Notes: generated from the letters alone by a model not told the origin. A stretch of DNA of 32,596 nucleotides from Acinetobacter sp. ANC 4204 (GCF_002135205.1 NZ_NEFZ01000015.1:1-32596), one strand, 5' to 3'; shown: positions 25,007 to 32,596, counted from the stretch's first letter. Numbers and translations: made by a program.

Positions 25007-25042
25007 TAATAAAAAACCGCGCTTTCGCGCGGTTTTTTATTA
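25007..25042 (-). terminator. Terminator after dnaK
   Basis: A 16-bp perfect stem (25007-25022 with 25027-25042), GC-rich core, loop TTTC, with T-runs on both strands. It closes the dnaK transcript. Confidence 0.93.
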
Positions 25043-25052
25043 AAGAGACAAA

Positions 25053-26993
25053 TTATTTTTTGTCATCTTTCACTTCAGTGAACTCAGCATCTACAACGCC
25101 ATCGTCCGCTTTTTGTTGTTGACCAGCGTCACCGCCGAATGCATTTGGGTCGAAACCTTCAGCACCGCCTTGACCTTGCGCCGCTTCATAAGCACGTTGT
25201 GTGATCGGCATAATGATGTTTTGTAAAGCTTCAGTTTTCGCTTTAATGTCTTCTACATCATTTTCTTTCGTCGAAGTTTCAAGCTCAGCGACTGCAGTTT
25301 CAACAGCAGTTTTTTCATCGCTTGTTACTTGCTCGCCTAGGTCTTTCACTGCTTTTTGAGCAGAAGATACCAATGCATCCGCTTCGTTACGTGCTTTCGC
25401 AAGTTCTTCGAACTTACGATCTTCTTCAGCATTTGCTTCAGCGTCTTTGATCATTGCTTCGATTTCAGCATCAGACAAACCTGAGTTTGCTTTAATCTGG
25501 ATAGATTGCTCTTTACCAGTGCTCTTATCTTTAGCCGATACTTTTAAGATACCGTCAGCATTGATGTCGAACGATACTTCAATTTGTGGCACACCACGTG
25601 GAGCAGGTGGAATGTCGCCCAATTGGAAGTTACCCAACAATTTGTTTTGCTGTGCCATTTTACGTTCACCTTGGAACACAGAAATGTCTACAGCAGGTTG
25701 GTTGTCCGCAGCAGTTGAGAACACTTGAGATTTCTTCGCAGGAATCGTGGTGTTTTTCTCAATAATTGCTGTTAACACGCCACCCATGGTTTCGATACCA
25801 AGGGTCAACGGCGTCACGTCAAGAAGAAGTACGTCAGTTTTGTCACCAGACAATACCGCACCTTGAATCGCAGCACCCATTGCTACCGCTTCGTCAGGGT
25901 TTACGTCTTTACGTGGCTCACGACCGAAGAACTCTTGTACTTTTTGTTGTACAAGTGGCATACGAGACTGACCACCCACCAAGATCACATCAGAAATCTC
26001 AGAAGTTGAAAGACCTGCATCTTTAAGTGCAATACGGCAAGGTTCGATGGTACGTTCAACCAAATCAGCCACTAAACCTTCAAGTTTTGCACGCGTTACA
26101 TTGATCACTAAGTGTTTAGGACCAGTCGCATCTGCCGTGATGTACGGAAGGTTAATTTCAGTTGCATTAGATGAAGAAAGCTCAATTTTTGCTTTCTCAG
26201 CTGCTTCTTTCAAACGTTGTAACGCAAGTGGATCATTTTTCAAGTTGACACTTTGTTCTTTCTTGAATTCTTCAACCAAGAATTCAATTAACGCGTTATC
26301 AAAGTCTTCACCACCAAGGAAAGTATCACCATTGGTTGATAACACTTCGATTTGTTGGTCACCATCAAGATCTGCGATTTCAATGATTGATACGTCGAAT
26401 GTACCACCACCTAAGTCGTAAACTGCAATTTTACGATCGCCTTCTTTTTTGTCCATACCGAACGCAAGTGCCGCAGCCGTTGGTTCGTTAATGATACGTT
26501 TAACATCAAGACCTGCAATTTTACCCGCATCTTTGGTTGCTTGACGCTGTGCATCGTTAAAGTAAGCAGGAACGGTAATTACCGCTTCAGTCACTGTTTC
26601 ACCTAAGTAATCTTCTGCAGTTTTCTTCATCTTTTTCAAAATTTCAGCAGAGATTTGTTGTGGTGCTAGTTTCTTATCGTTTACATCAACCCAAGCATCG
26701 CCATTGTCTGCTTTGATGATTTTGTAAGGTACAAGACCGATATCCTTTTGAACCGCTTGGTCTTGATACTTACGACCAATCAAACGTTTGATTGCGAATA
26801 ATGTGTTTTTCGGGTTGGTTACCGCTTGGCGTTTAGCACTTTGACCTACCAAAATCTCACCATCTTTGTAAGCGATGATTGATGGAGTTGTACGTGCACC
26901 TTCAGCGTTGTCGATAACTTTAACTTTGTCGCCTTCAAGTACAGCGACGCAAGAGTTTGTTGTACCTAAGTCAATACCAATGATTTTAGCCAT
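25053..26993 (-). CDS. dnaK: Molecular chaperone DnaK (Hsp70)
   Basis: A 646-residue Hsp70. The ATPase domain opens with IIGIDLGTTNSCVAVLEG and contains DLGGGTFDVS and GGQSRMPLVQ. The linker DVLLLDVTPLTLGIE leads to the substrate-binding domain, then a helical lid and a Gly/Ala/Gln-rich tail ending EFTEVKDDKK, the conserved DnaK terminus. It folds and protects client proteins with DnaJ and GrpE in ATP cycles. A sigma-32-type promoter lies about 50-75 bases upstream. grpE lies upstream on the same strand with its own promoter. Confidence 0.98.
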   Translation of the reverse strand: MAKIIGIDLGTTNSCVAVLEGDKVKVIDNAEGARTTPSIIAYKDGEILVGQSAKRQAVTNPKNTLFAIKRLIGRKYQDQAVQKDIGLVPYKIIKADNGDAWVDVNDKKLAPQQISAEILKKMKKTAEDYLGETVTEAVITVPAYFNDAQRQATKDAGKIAGLDVKRIINEPTAAALAFGMDKKEGDRKIAVYDLGGGTFDVSIIEIADLDGDQQIEVLSTNGDTFLGGEDFDNALIEFLVEEFKKEQSVNLKNDPLALQRLKEAAEKAKIELSSSNATEINLPYITADATGPKHLVINVTRAKLEGLVADLVERTIEPCRIALKDAGLSTSEISDVILVGGQSRMPLVQQKVQEFFGREPRKDVNPDEAVAMGAAIQGAVLSGDKTDVLLLDVTPLTLGIETMGGVLTAIIEKNTTIPAKKSQVFSTAADNQPAVDISVFQGERKMAQQNKLLGNFQLGDIPPAPRGVPQIEVSFDINADGILKVSAKDKSTGKEQSIQIKANSGLSDAEIEAMIKDAEANAEEDRKFEELAKARNEADALVSSAQKAVKDLGEQVTSDEKTAVETAVAELETSTKENDVEDIKAKTEALQNIIMPITQRAYEAAQGQGGAEGFDPNAFGGDAGQQQKADDGVVDAEFTEVKDDKK

Positions 26994-27040
26994 TTGGATG
27001 ATTCCTCAAAAATTTTTGCAATGTTTTTGCTTGTTATTCG

Positions 27041-27068
27041 ATATGAGAGCCGTTCAATTTTTTTCAAG
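27041..27068 (-). promoter_or_regulatory. Sigma-32 heat-shock promoter of dnaK
   Basis: On the minus strand CTTGAAA (27062-27068), 13 bases, then TCTCATAT (27041-27048), against the consensus CTTGAAA and CCCCATnT. The same spacing occurs upstream of grpE. Confidence 0.75.
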
Positions 27069-27112
27069 TGATAATGACGAAAAAATTTCACAAACTCTCG
27101 AATTTATAAGGC

Positions 27113-27661
27113 TTATGCGCCAACCATGACCATTGCTGGACGGAGCAAACGACCATTTAAGGTATAACCTTTTTGCAATACCGTTCCGATCTCGTTGGCT
27201 TTCGCATTTGGATCAATCCCGACTGCTTGATGCAAATCCGCATTGAAACCATTTGCTGTATCAACTGCGACCACACCAAATTTTTCCAGTGCAGTGAGTA
27301 ACGATTTCAACGTCAGTTCCACACCTTCAAACATTGGTGTTTTCTCTTCACCCGATGCGCTAATGGCACGTTCTAAATTATCCACTGAGTCAAGTAACTC
27401 TTTTGCGAATTTTTCTAGCACGGTGTCTTTATGCTTATCAGATTCACGTTGAATACGCTCTACACTTTTTTGTGCTTCGTATACAGCGTTTGCAGTACGT
27501 GCTTTTTCAAGCTTTAAGCTTTCTTCAAGATTGGTAATTTGAGCTTGTAAATCCTCAACTGAAACTTCAGCTTGCTCCGTTTCAGCTTGAGTTTGCGCTG
27601 TTTGTGAATCCGCTTGCTCTTGCCCTAGATCTTGAGCGTCTTGATTGTGCTCAGTTGCCAT
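27113..27661 (-). CDS. grpE: Nucleotide exchange factor GrpE
   Basis: A 182-residue cochaperone that releases ADP from DnaK. It has a Gln/Glu-rich disordered N-terminus, a long coiled coil (about 30-95, with LEKARTANAVYEAQKSVERI), and the C-terminal beta domain with the family motif HQAVGIDPN and the end GRLLRPAMVMVGA. I start at the ATG at 27661, with GGAGT seven bases upstream; the open frame continues to 27790, but that extension covers the promoter and has no family similarity. It is transcribed toward dnaK, with 119 bases between them. Confidence 0.95.
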   Translation of the reverse strand: MATEHNQDAQDLGQEQADSQTAQTQAETEQAEVSVEDLQAQITNLEESLKLEKARTANAVYEAQKSVERIQRESDKHKDTVLEKFAKELLDSVDNLERAISASGEEKTPMFEGVELTLKSLLTALEKFGVVAVDTANGFNADLHQAVGIDPNAKANEIGTVLQKGYTLNGRLLRPAMVMVGA

Positions 27662-27771
27662 TGATTTACTCCGTTTAAATGGGTTCTTAAACATGTACAG
27701 TCCTTCAGGCATCAGTGTTAACTGGGTTAATCTGAACTGCCATGCGTTATTGAATTCAGGATTACTACAAA

Positions 27772-27799
27772 AGGTCGGGGCAACAGCCAAAAATTCAAG
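27772..27799 (-). promoter_or_regulatory. Sigma-32 heat-shock promoter of grpE
   Basis: On the minus strand CTTGAA (27794-27799), 13 bases, then CCCCGACCT (27772-27780), close to the sigma-32 consensus. It lies about 110 bases before the grpE start. Confidence 0.7.
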
Positions 27800-27800
27800 C

Positions 27801-28526
27801 GGATTGAGCGATTAATTCATTCATTTTGGGCAAAAATTGATTTAATGTTGTGCTGTAGTTCTCAGTTTTAAATAAATGATGCATTAAACGCGATATTGAG
27901 AGGGGGGGGGCTAGCTCTTTTGATCGTTAAATTAAATAATTTTTATAAAATTTATCTGTTTTACTTGCTTTTAGTGTAGCCGCATAATGTCTTAGTTAGC
28001 AGTGATCATGTTCTGTGGAGAGAGTAGAGCATGGTGGCTGCATCTAAATTTGTAACACTTTTGCCAAGTGCCACAAGCCTTGGCTTTTTTATATTGAACA
28101 TTTCAAATCCGCTTTTTTCACACTCAAAACGCTGAATCTGTATATGTAAATCCTTGCTTGATTTTAGTCCTGAAGATTACTTCGATTAAACTTTTGGGTT
28201 TGAAATGGGCTAAATACATTATTTAATCGTGTATCAACATAAGATAGTTCTGCAATTAAGGGGAATACTTGCAGTGATGTCTTGCTGCTCCGAAATATGA
28301 AATACAAGCGATATAATGAATGCAGAATCAGAAAGTTAAACGAATCTTTTTGATCTAGACTTGAGTTGTTTTCAATTTTTATAGGTTAATAAAAAATTGC
28401 ACAAGTTGTACTGGGAGTTGTAGAAACTACAACTCAAGATGTGTGTAAAAGTTTTTGGATTTAACAAAGATAGGCAGGGCAAAGTTTGGCTTTGCTATTT
28501 TGTATGACGTAAAAGGAAATCAAAAA
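27801..28526. other. Long intergenic region between grpE and the small lipoprotein
   Basis: No confident gene is seen. Features are a run of nine G (27902-27910), a candidate short transcript ending in a terminator at 28063-28090, and a perfect hairpin GAGTTGTAG/CTACAACTC (28415-28423 with 28427-28435) in the likely leader of the lipoprotein gene. The rest is AT-rich without recognised signals. Confidence 0.6.
27960..28090 (+). ncRNA. Candidate small RNA (or short peptide gene) with terminator
   Basis: TTTACT (27960-27965) and CATAAT (27983-27988) are spaced by 17 bases and form a plausible promoter. About 75-100 bases later GCCAAG (28063-28068) pairs with CTTGGC (28079-28084), followed by six T. 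This would give a transcript of roughly 95 bases. An in-frame ATG at 28031 could encode 34 residues (to 28135) but runs through the terminator. Either reading is inference. Confidence 0.35.
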
Positions 28527-28754
28527 ATGTTAAAGAAGAAAACTGCATTATTGTCTCTAGCGCTTTTAGGTTCAGCATTTGCAATAGCTGGTTGTAGCTC
28601 AAATGAAACTACTACAGCGCCTGAGTCTGCTCAAGTGACCACTGCACCAGATGCAACAGCAACCGTTGAGGGAAGTACTGGAGTAGAGGTTCAAGCGGAT
28701 CCTGCTGCTCAGGTTGAACCGATCCAATCTACACCTGCGATAACACAACAATAA
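28527..28754 (+). CDS. Small Thr/Ala-rich lipoprotein, function unknown
   Basis: A 75-residue protein with a lipoprotein signal peptide (MLKKKTALLSLALLGSAFAI) and lipobox IAGC, Cys23 being the lipidation site. The mature part (about 52 residues) is low-complexity, rich in Thr, Ala, Gln and Pro, probably disordered and acidic. I start at the ATG at 28527, with AAAGGA ten bases upstream; the open frame extends to 28455 but the added residues are not signal-like. It has its own terminator and a long leader with a hairpin. I recognise no family beyond the lipoprotein class. Confidence 0.75.
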   Translation: MLKKKTALLSLALLGSAFAIAGCSSNETTTAPESAQVTTAPDATATVEGSTGVEVQADPAAQVEPIQSTPAITQQ

Positions 28755-28792
28755 AGCTTAAAAGAGAGCGTTCTCTTACATTCGCTTTGTTA

Positions 28793-28826
28793 AAGACCTT
28801 CACTGGATGCCGTGAAGGTCTTTTTT
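28793..28826. terminator. Terminator between the two convergent lipoprotein genes
   Basis: A 12-bp stem (28793-28804 with 28813-28824), loop of eight, then T-run. It primarily serves the plus-strand lipoprotein gene. Confidence 0.85.
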
Positions 28827-28865
28827 AGAGGGTAAATCACTCAAGCTGCTCCGCCGTGTTATTCA

Positions 28866-29435
28866 TCAGTCTGAAGTGCGATGACGATTTTCTCGTTCTT
28901 GACGTGCGTTATCCCAACTTTTGTTTTGATCGCGGCGTTGATCATCGGTACGTTGCTTACGATCGTTATTGGATTGTTTACGTCGATCTTCAGTCCGTTG
29001 ACGCTCTTGCTCACGACGTTGGCGTTCGGCATTTTGTCGTTGTTGACGTTCAACATCATAACGCTTACGTTCTTGATTTAATCGCTCTTGCTCACGCTTT
29101 TTCTGTTGCCAGTCTTGATGACGTTGATTGGCGATCTGTTTGCGCTCAGCTTCAATGTGTTGTCGTTCTTGTTCGCGGTTCTGGCGTTCCCATTCAGCAT
29201 GTCTCTGGCGATTTCGATCTGCTTCGCGACGTTCGCGTTCAATACGGTTTTGTCGTTGTTGATATTCCCAGCGTTGATGATCACGTTCGTATCGGTCATC
29301 ATGGCGATCATATCCTCGATCATCATAGTCATAGCGGTGACCGTAGCGTCCGTCATAATAGCCATCATCAGGAAACGCCACACAGCCAACAAATAGGCTG
29401 CTGACGAGTGAGAGCAATATTATTTTTTTAGTCAT
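28866..29435 (-). CDS. Arg/Gln-rich charged lipoprotein, function unknown
   Basis: A 189-residue protein with a lipoprotein-like signal (MTKKIILLSLVSSLFVGC, Cys18; lipobox FVGC is slightly atypical). A Tyr/Asp/Gly-rich segment (about 22-45) comes first, then about 140 residues dominated by Arg, Gln and Glu. This tail is predicted as a long, highly charged helix or coiled coil. I start at the ATG at 29435, with GGAGA seven bases upstream; the in-frame ATG at 29471 adds twelve non-signal residues. The repetitive codons leave long open frames on the opposite strand, which I regard as artefacts. No family is recognised; a cell-wall or nucleic-acid binding role is only a guess. Confidence 0.78.
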   Translation of the reverse strand: MTKKIILLSLVSSLFVGCVAFPDDGYYDGRYGHRYDYDDRGYDRHDDRYERDHQRWEYQQRQNRIERERREADRNRQRHAEWERQNREQERQHIEAERKQIANQRHQDWQQKKREQERLNQERKRYDVERQQRQNAERQRREQERQRTEDRRKQSNNDRKQRTDDQRRDQNKSWDNARQERENRHRTSD

Positions 29436-29635
29436 GGTGAGTCTCCTTACAAAAGCGGAATAGCAAAACACTCCTAAATCGGCATAAAAATTGTCAATGA
29501 CAAGCTCTTAAAAGAAGATTAGCGTATAGGGCATATTGCTATGTATCTTGATGTGAAGACTTATATAAGAGAATGGTCACATAATTACTGATCATGTAGA
29601 GAATATGAAGAACGAAAAAAAAGGATATGATTGAC

Positions 29636-30709
29636 ATGGTTGGATTGAATAAAACTTTACAAAAGTGGATGGAAAAAGGACAAGGTCATGTTGCGCGAGC
29701 AATTGATCATTTACCAAGTACGGCCCAAGAAGGACTAGTGAAAGCGCTAGGTTATCCTTATCCTTTTGAACAACTGGATCCATTCATAAAATGCCTGATG
29801 GCTGCACAATATAAACAAGGTAAATCAGGTTTTATTCTTGAGGACTTTCACCGTTCTCGTAAGCTCTTCGACCATCAAATTCAAATGTTGACCAGTAAGC
29901 CGACCACTGTCAAATTGGTAGAGGATTTACGCCTACCCCTGCAAAGTGGGACGGTTTTTGCTAGACACTACCATCCTGCACCCAATAAAAAGCTTCCCAT
30001 GTTGGTATTTTATCATGGTGGTGGTTTTGTGGTGGGTAGCTTAGATACTCATGACGAGGTGTGCCGACTTTTGGCTGTCCATGGCAAAGTGCAAGTGTTA
30101 AGCATAGATTATCCTTTAGCTCCTGAAGCTAGTCCGCAGTTATTGATTCAATCTTGTGAAGACGCTTTAGCTTGGGTGTATCAAAACCGACGTCAACTTA
30201 AAATTTTGAAAGATCGAATTGCAGTAGCAGGTGATAGTGCTGGTGGCAATATCAGTACAGTGGTGGCACAGCGAAGTGCGGCAAAAGCTTATGCGCCAAG
30301 TGCGCAATTATTAATTTATCCTGTGGTTGATTTCAAAAGTCGCCATCCTTCATTCTTTGCATATAAAGACGGACTCACCTTAACTGGGCAAGATGTCGAT
30401 ATGGTCACTGCTTTTTATGCTGACCAGCATCAAGTGGCTTTAGATGATCCTCTAGTTTCTCCTACCTATGGAGTGCTAAAAGGTTTAGCTCCTGCCTCTG
30501 TCATTACAGCGGGTCATGATTTATTACATGATGAAGGTGAGATTTATGCCATCAAATTAAAACAGCAGGGCAATAAGGTGCATTATCAAAATTATCTCGA
30601 TCAACCCCATGGGTTTGTGAACTTCACCATCATTTCTCGTCGGGCAAAAAAAATCACCATAGAAATGGCAAAGAACTTTAGAAAATTCTGGGATAAGAAT
30701 GCTAAATAA
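29636..30709 (+). CDS. Alpha/beta hydrolase of the hormone-sensitive lipase (HSL) type
   Basis: A 357-residue esterase/lipase-like enzyme. The HSL oxyanion-hole motif HGGG starts at His127, the nucleophile elbow is GDSAGG with Ser201, and the Asp and His of the triad are likely in DPLVSP/HDLLHDEG and the C-terminal PHGFVNF. The family hydrolyses short to medium acyl esters; the substrate is unknown. An N-terminal helical cap precedes the core. I prefer the ATG at 29636, ten bases after AAGGA; the ATG at 29627 lies only one base from it. It converges on the ADC-like gene, with a parS-like site in the gap. Confidence 0.88.
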   Translation: MVGLNKTLQKWMEKGQGHVARAIDHLPSTAQEGLVKALGYPYPFEQLDPFIKCLMAAQYKQGKSGFILEDFHRSRKLFDHQIQMLTSKPTTVKLVEDLRLPLQSGTVFARHYHPAPNKKLPMLVFYHGGGFVVGSLDTHDEVCRLLAVHGKVQVLSIDYPLAPEASPQLLIQSCEDALAWVYQNRRQLKILKDRIAVAGDSAGGNISTVVAQRSAAKAYAPSAQLLIYPVVDFKSRHPSFFAYKDGLTLTGQDVDMVTAFYADQHQVALDDPLVSPTYGVLKGLAPASVITAGHDLLHDEGEIYAIKLKQQGNKVHYQNYLDQPHGFVNFTIISRRAKKITIEMAKNFRKFWDKNAK

Positions 30710-30734
30710 AAAAGCATGAATGTTAAAAAAATAA

Positions 30735-30750
30735 TGTTTCACGTGGAACA
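30735..30750. other. parS-like ParB-binding site
   Basis: TGTTTCACGTGGAACA fits the parS consensus TGTTnCACGTGnAACA at every position. It sits between two convergent genes, 21.7 kb right of dnaA. Confidence 0.88.
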
Positions 30751-30757
30751 AATTTTT

Positions 30758-31426
30758 TTATTTAACGCGGACTTTGGCTTCTGGAAAAACAAGTTGAAAG
30801 CTCGGGACATAAAAACTTTGTAGTGCCTTGGCTTGACCAAAGTCTGGAAAGAGGGTGGTATGGTTTTCCCACTCAAATTTTTTCAGTTTCATTAGCTTTG
30901 CGCGAAACTGTGGAGAAAACTCATAACGTTGACCTTGCCATGCTTGCTGTATTTTGAGCATGGAACGTGGAATGTGATGACTATTGATATAAAACGGACG
31001 TGCCTTTTTACATTGAGTTAAGGTTAAACGTAGCGTTTGGTTTTGAGTGCTGAGTTGGCATTGTGTTGTTTCATGCTGTGTCTGCCAATCAAACTGGGCA
31101 AACTCTTTTGGAATACCCCAAAGTTGTTGACCATGTTCAACTGAAATCTGTGTAGACACATAAATTTTAGGAATCGAGCTTAAACGCCGTTTACTCAGTA
31201 AGGGATGATCGAGTAAAAGCAGTTCATCATAAGGACCAACAGGGGATTGATGATAACGAACCAGCATGACTTGAACCACACGGCCAATAGGTGAAGGAGC
31301 GATACGAAACGCTTTATATTGTCGAATAAATTGCGGACTGATCCAATAATTCAAAATAAAAGCTTCACCTTGTAAATGCCAAGGTGGAAATTGACTCAAT
31401 TGAGAAAGGATTAGAGCTTCATTCAT
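30758..31426 (-). CDS. Acetoacetate decarboxylase-like (ADC superfamily) protein
   Basis: A 222-residue soluble protein. The family pattern is seen in PVGPYDELLLLDHP and VSTQISVEHGQQLWGIPKEFA, which aligns with the active-site block of acetoacetate decarboxylases. The Schiff-base Lys of that family appears kept as Lys107, but the neighbouring Lys that lowers its pKa is Glu108 here. Decarboxylase activity is therefore doubtful; related ADC-like enzymes catalyse other reactions with keto acids. Substrate unknown. The gene faces the alpha/beta hydrolase and diverges from the cyclophilin gene. Confidence 0.75.
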   Translation of the reverse strand: MNEALILSQLSQFPPWHLQGEAFILNYWISPQFIRQYKAFRIAPSPIGRVVQVMLVRYHQSPVGPYDELLLLDHPLLSKRRLSSIPKIYVSTQISVEHGQQLWGIPKEFAQFDWQTQHETTQCQLSTQNQTLRLTLTQCKKARPFYINSHHIPRSMLKIQQAWQGQRYEFSPQFRAKLMKLKKFEWENHTTLFPDFGQAKALQSFYVPSFQLVFPEAKVRVK

Positions 31427-31522
31427 CGTTATTCTCGTTTTCTTAGAAGAAGTAGTGTTTTATTTATACTGAACGATTAATATACCGAAATCTAATAACA
31501 TCTGAATGCTGTGAGTAACGAA

Positions 31523-32092
31523 ATGTTAAAGAAGAGTTTAGTTGCAGTGACGGCTACATGTATGAGTATGGTAGTCATGGCAAATAACACGATTGTTGAA
31601 ATGAAAACATCAATGGGCAATATCGAGATTGAACTGTTTAACGATAAAGCGCCAATCTCAGCAAAAAACTTTGAAGACTATACGAAAGCTAAGTTCTATA
31701 ACGGCACAATTTTTCATCGCGTCATTCCGGGGTTCATGGTGCAAGGTGGCGGTATGACTGCTGACCTTGTAGAAAAATCAACACGACCAGCCATTCAAAA
31801 TGAATCAAGTAATGGTCTATCTAATAAACGTGGCACTTTGGCGATGGCACGAACCAACCTACCGCATTCTGCAACCAGTCAGTTCTTTATTAATGTAGTG
31901 GATAATAACTTTTTAGATAAAAGTACCAATAACGCAGGTTATGCGGTATTTGGTCAGGTCACTAAAGGTATGGATGTGGTGGATAAGATCACTAAAGTAC
32001 CGACAGGACGTACAGGACCGTACCAAGATGTACCGAAACAACCTGTTCAAATTCTCAGTGTGAATATTAAAGCAGCAACAGTGCAAAAGTAA
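31523..32092 (+). CDS. Periplasmic peptidyl-prolyl cis-trans isomerase (cyclophilin type, PpiA-like)
   Basis: A 189-residue cyclophilin with an N-terminal signal peptide (MLKKSLVAVTATCMSMVVMA). The catalytic core is intact: FHRVIPGFMVQGGG with the conserved catalytic Arg, and ARTNLPHSATSQFFINV. It speeds Pro isomerisation in proteins folding in the periplasm. I use the ATG at 31523 because it opens directly on the signal peptide; an in-frame GTG at 31511 would add four residues. Neither start has a strong Shine-Dalgarno sequence. A weak hairpin terminator follows before the rRNA operon. Confidence 0.92.
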   Translation: MLKKSLVAVTATCMSMVVMANNTIVEMKTSMGNIEIELFNDKAPISAKNFEDYTKAKFYNGTIFHRVIPGFMVQGGGMTADLVEKSTRPAIQNESSNGLSNKRGTLAMARTNLPHSATSQFFINVVDNNFLDKSTNNAGYAVFGQVTKGMDVVDKITKVPTGRTGPYQDVPKQPVQILSVNIKAATVQK

Positions 32093-32104
32093 TGAAAAAA
32101 GAAC

Positions 32105-32134
32105 GTAGAAATATTAAATCTATATTTCTACTTT
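32105..32134 (+). terminator. Probable terminator after the cyclophilin gene
   Basis: Perfect 10-bp stem GTAGAAATAT/ATATTTCTAC with a seven-base loop. The T-run is only three bases, so it may be weak or Rho-assisted. Confidence 0.5.
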
Positions 32135-32226
32135 AAAATTATTAGGTTAGGTTGGTTGTTGTATGTTTTTGAATCTTTTTAGTGCATAAAAATACAACAC
32201 CCGATAAAACAATCAGTTAAAAGCAC

Positions 32227-32254
32227 TTGCAAAGCTTTAGAAATCCTCTAGAAT
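32227..32254 (+). promoter_or_regulatory. rRNA operon promoter (P1-like)
   Basis: TTGCAA (32227-32232), 16 bases, then TAGAAT (32249-32254), with the discriminator GCACCCC just after. GC-rich discriminators and 16-base spacers are typical of stringently controlled rRNA promoters. Confidence 0.8.
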
Positions 32255-32521
32255 GCACCCCATACCGACGAGATAGACGGAAACGAACGAAGCACGAAGT
32301 GCTGAGTTGTTAAGTGTATTGAGTCCAGCTTCTATCACTGACGAGGTGATAGAAAGATCATTAAGAGATTATGAAGAACAACTTGTGTGGATTTTTACTG
32401 ATTGATCGATCGAAAATATTTCATTGATTGAATGGTAGAAATTACTCGAAGTTTATTTGAGCGAATTTTTAGTCAGAAAATTGATGAGCCAGAATTGTGA
32501 CCTTAAGTCACTAAATGATTT
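32255..32521 (+). other. 16S rRNA leader (pre-rRNA 5' region)
   Basis: The region contains two hairpins, AGCAC/GTGCT (32291-32303) and TCTATCAC/GTGATAGA (32331-32338 with 32346-32353, loop of seven). The second is a boxB-like candidate for antitermination. I could not find a clear boxA (TGCTCTTTAA) match. Sequence near the end should pair with the 3' flank for RNase III processing, which is outside the window. Confidence 0.6.
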
Positions 32522-32596
32522 TAACTGAAGAGTTTGATCATGGCTCAGATTGAACGCTGGCGGCAGGCTTAACACATGCAAGTCGAGCGGGGGGAG
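32522..32596 (+). rRNA. rrs: 16S ribosomal RNA, 5' end (continues beyond window)
   Basis: TGAAGAGTTTGATCATGGCT starts the universal 5' end of 16S rRNA, followed by the standard TGAACGCTGGCGGCAGGCTTAA block and the start of hypervariable region V1. Start set by alignment to E. coli position 1 from memory; one or two bases either way is possible. Confidence 0.96.

Noticed and set aside
28856..29404. A 182-codon plus-strand open frame, and further overlapping frames on both strands, across the Arg/Gln-rich lipoprotein gene
   Set aside because: They are by-products of the repetitive codon content. None has a signal peptide plus ribosome-binding site, whereas the minus-strand frame has both.
1..32596. 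CRISPR array, tRNA gene, prophage or a new defence system
   Set aside because: No regularly spaced direct repeats, tRNA-like cloverleaf, phage gene cluster or toxin-antitoxin pair was seen on either strand.

Overview
This window is the replication-origin neighbourhood of an Acinetobacter chromosome. The evidence is the gene order rpmH-oriC-dnaA-dnaN-recF-gyrB with rnpA-yidD-yidC-mnmE on the other side of the origin, the AT-leaning base composition, AdeT-type periplasmic proteins next to erpA, and a chromosomal OXA-type class D beta-lactamase. From memory the OXA protein most resembles the OXA-211 group of A. johnsonii; that species link is an inference and was not searched.

Layout. Bases 1-315 hold the 3' end of an IS4-family transposase. 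Next come a GlsB-type membrane protein, a DsbC-like periplasmic thiol protein, and a divergent metal-efflux pair: the CDF exporter DmeF and an RcnR-like repressor with a clear palindromic operator between them. An MFS transporter converges on mnmE. The left arm of the origin (minus strand) is mnmE, yidC, yidD, rnpA, rpmH. The oriC/dnaA promoter region (8371-9031) has five perfect DnaA boxes and an AT-rich tract. The right arm (plus strand) is dnaA, dnaN, recF, gyrB.

After gyrB come a small NTF2-like protein and a 600-base AT-rich stretch with two further perfect DnaA boxes in an inverted repeat. An ABC-F ATPase (YheS) follows, then three tandem adeT-like genes, erpA, a small acidic protein of unknown function, a membrane-anchored matrixin-like metalloprotease, the OXA beta-lactamase, and dnaK and grpE, each with a sigma-32-type promoter. 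The distal part holds two small lipoproteins, an HSL-type alpha/beta hydrolase, an acetoacetate-decarboxylase-like protein and a periplasmic cyclophilin. The window ends in the promoter, leader and first 75 bases of a 16S rRNA gene.

How it fits together. Most of the window is core machinery for replication initiation, tRNA and membrane-protein maturation, Fe-S delivery and heat-shock folding. Three near-consensus parS (ParB-binding) sites at 1613, 12092 (inside recF) and 30735 mark it as the chromosome-segregation centromere. Accessory content is limited to the IS end, the metal-efflux pair, the adeT triplet, the metalloprotease and the beta-lactamase. I see no CRISPR array, prophage, tRNA gene or obvious new defence system. 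The most useful new leads are the parS trio, the second DnaA-box cluster, the dnaA promoter architecture, the tandem adeT expansion, the tandem-repeat His loop of DmeF and a candidate small RNA near 27960-28090.
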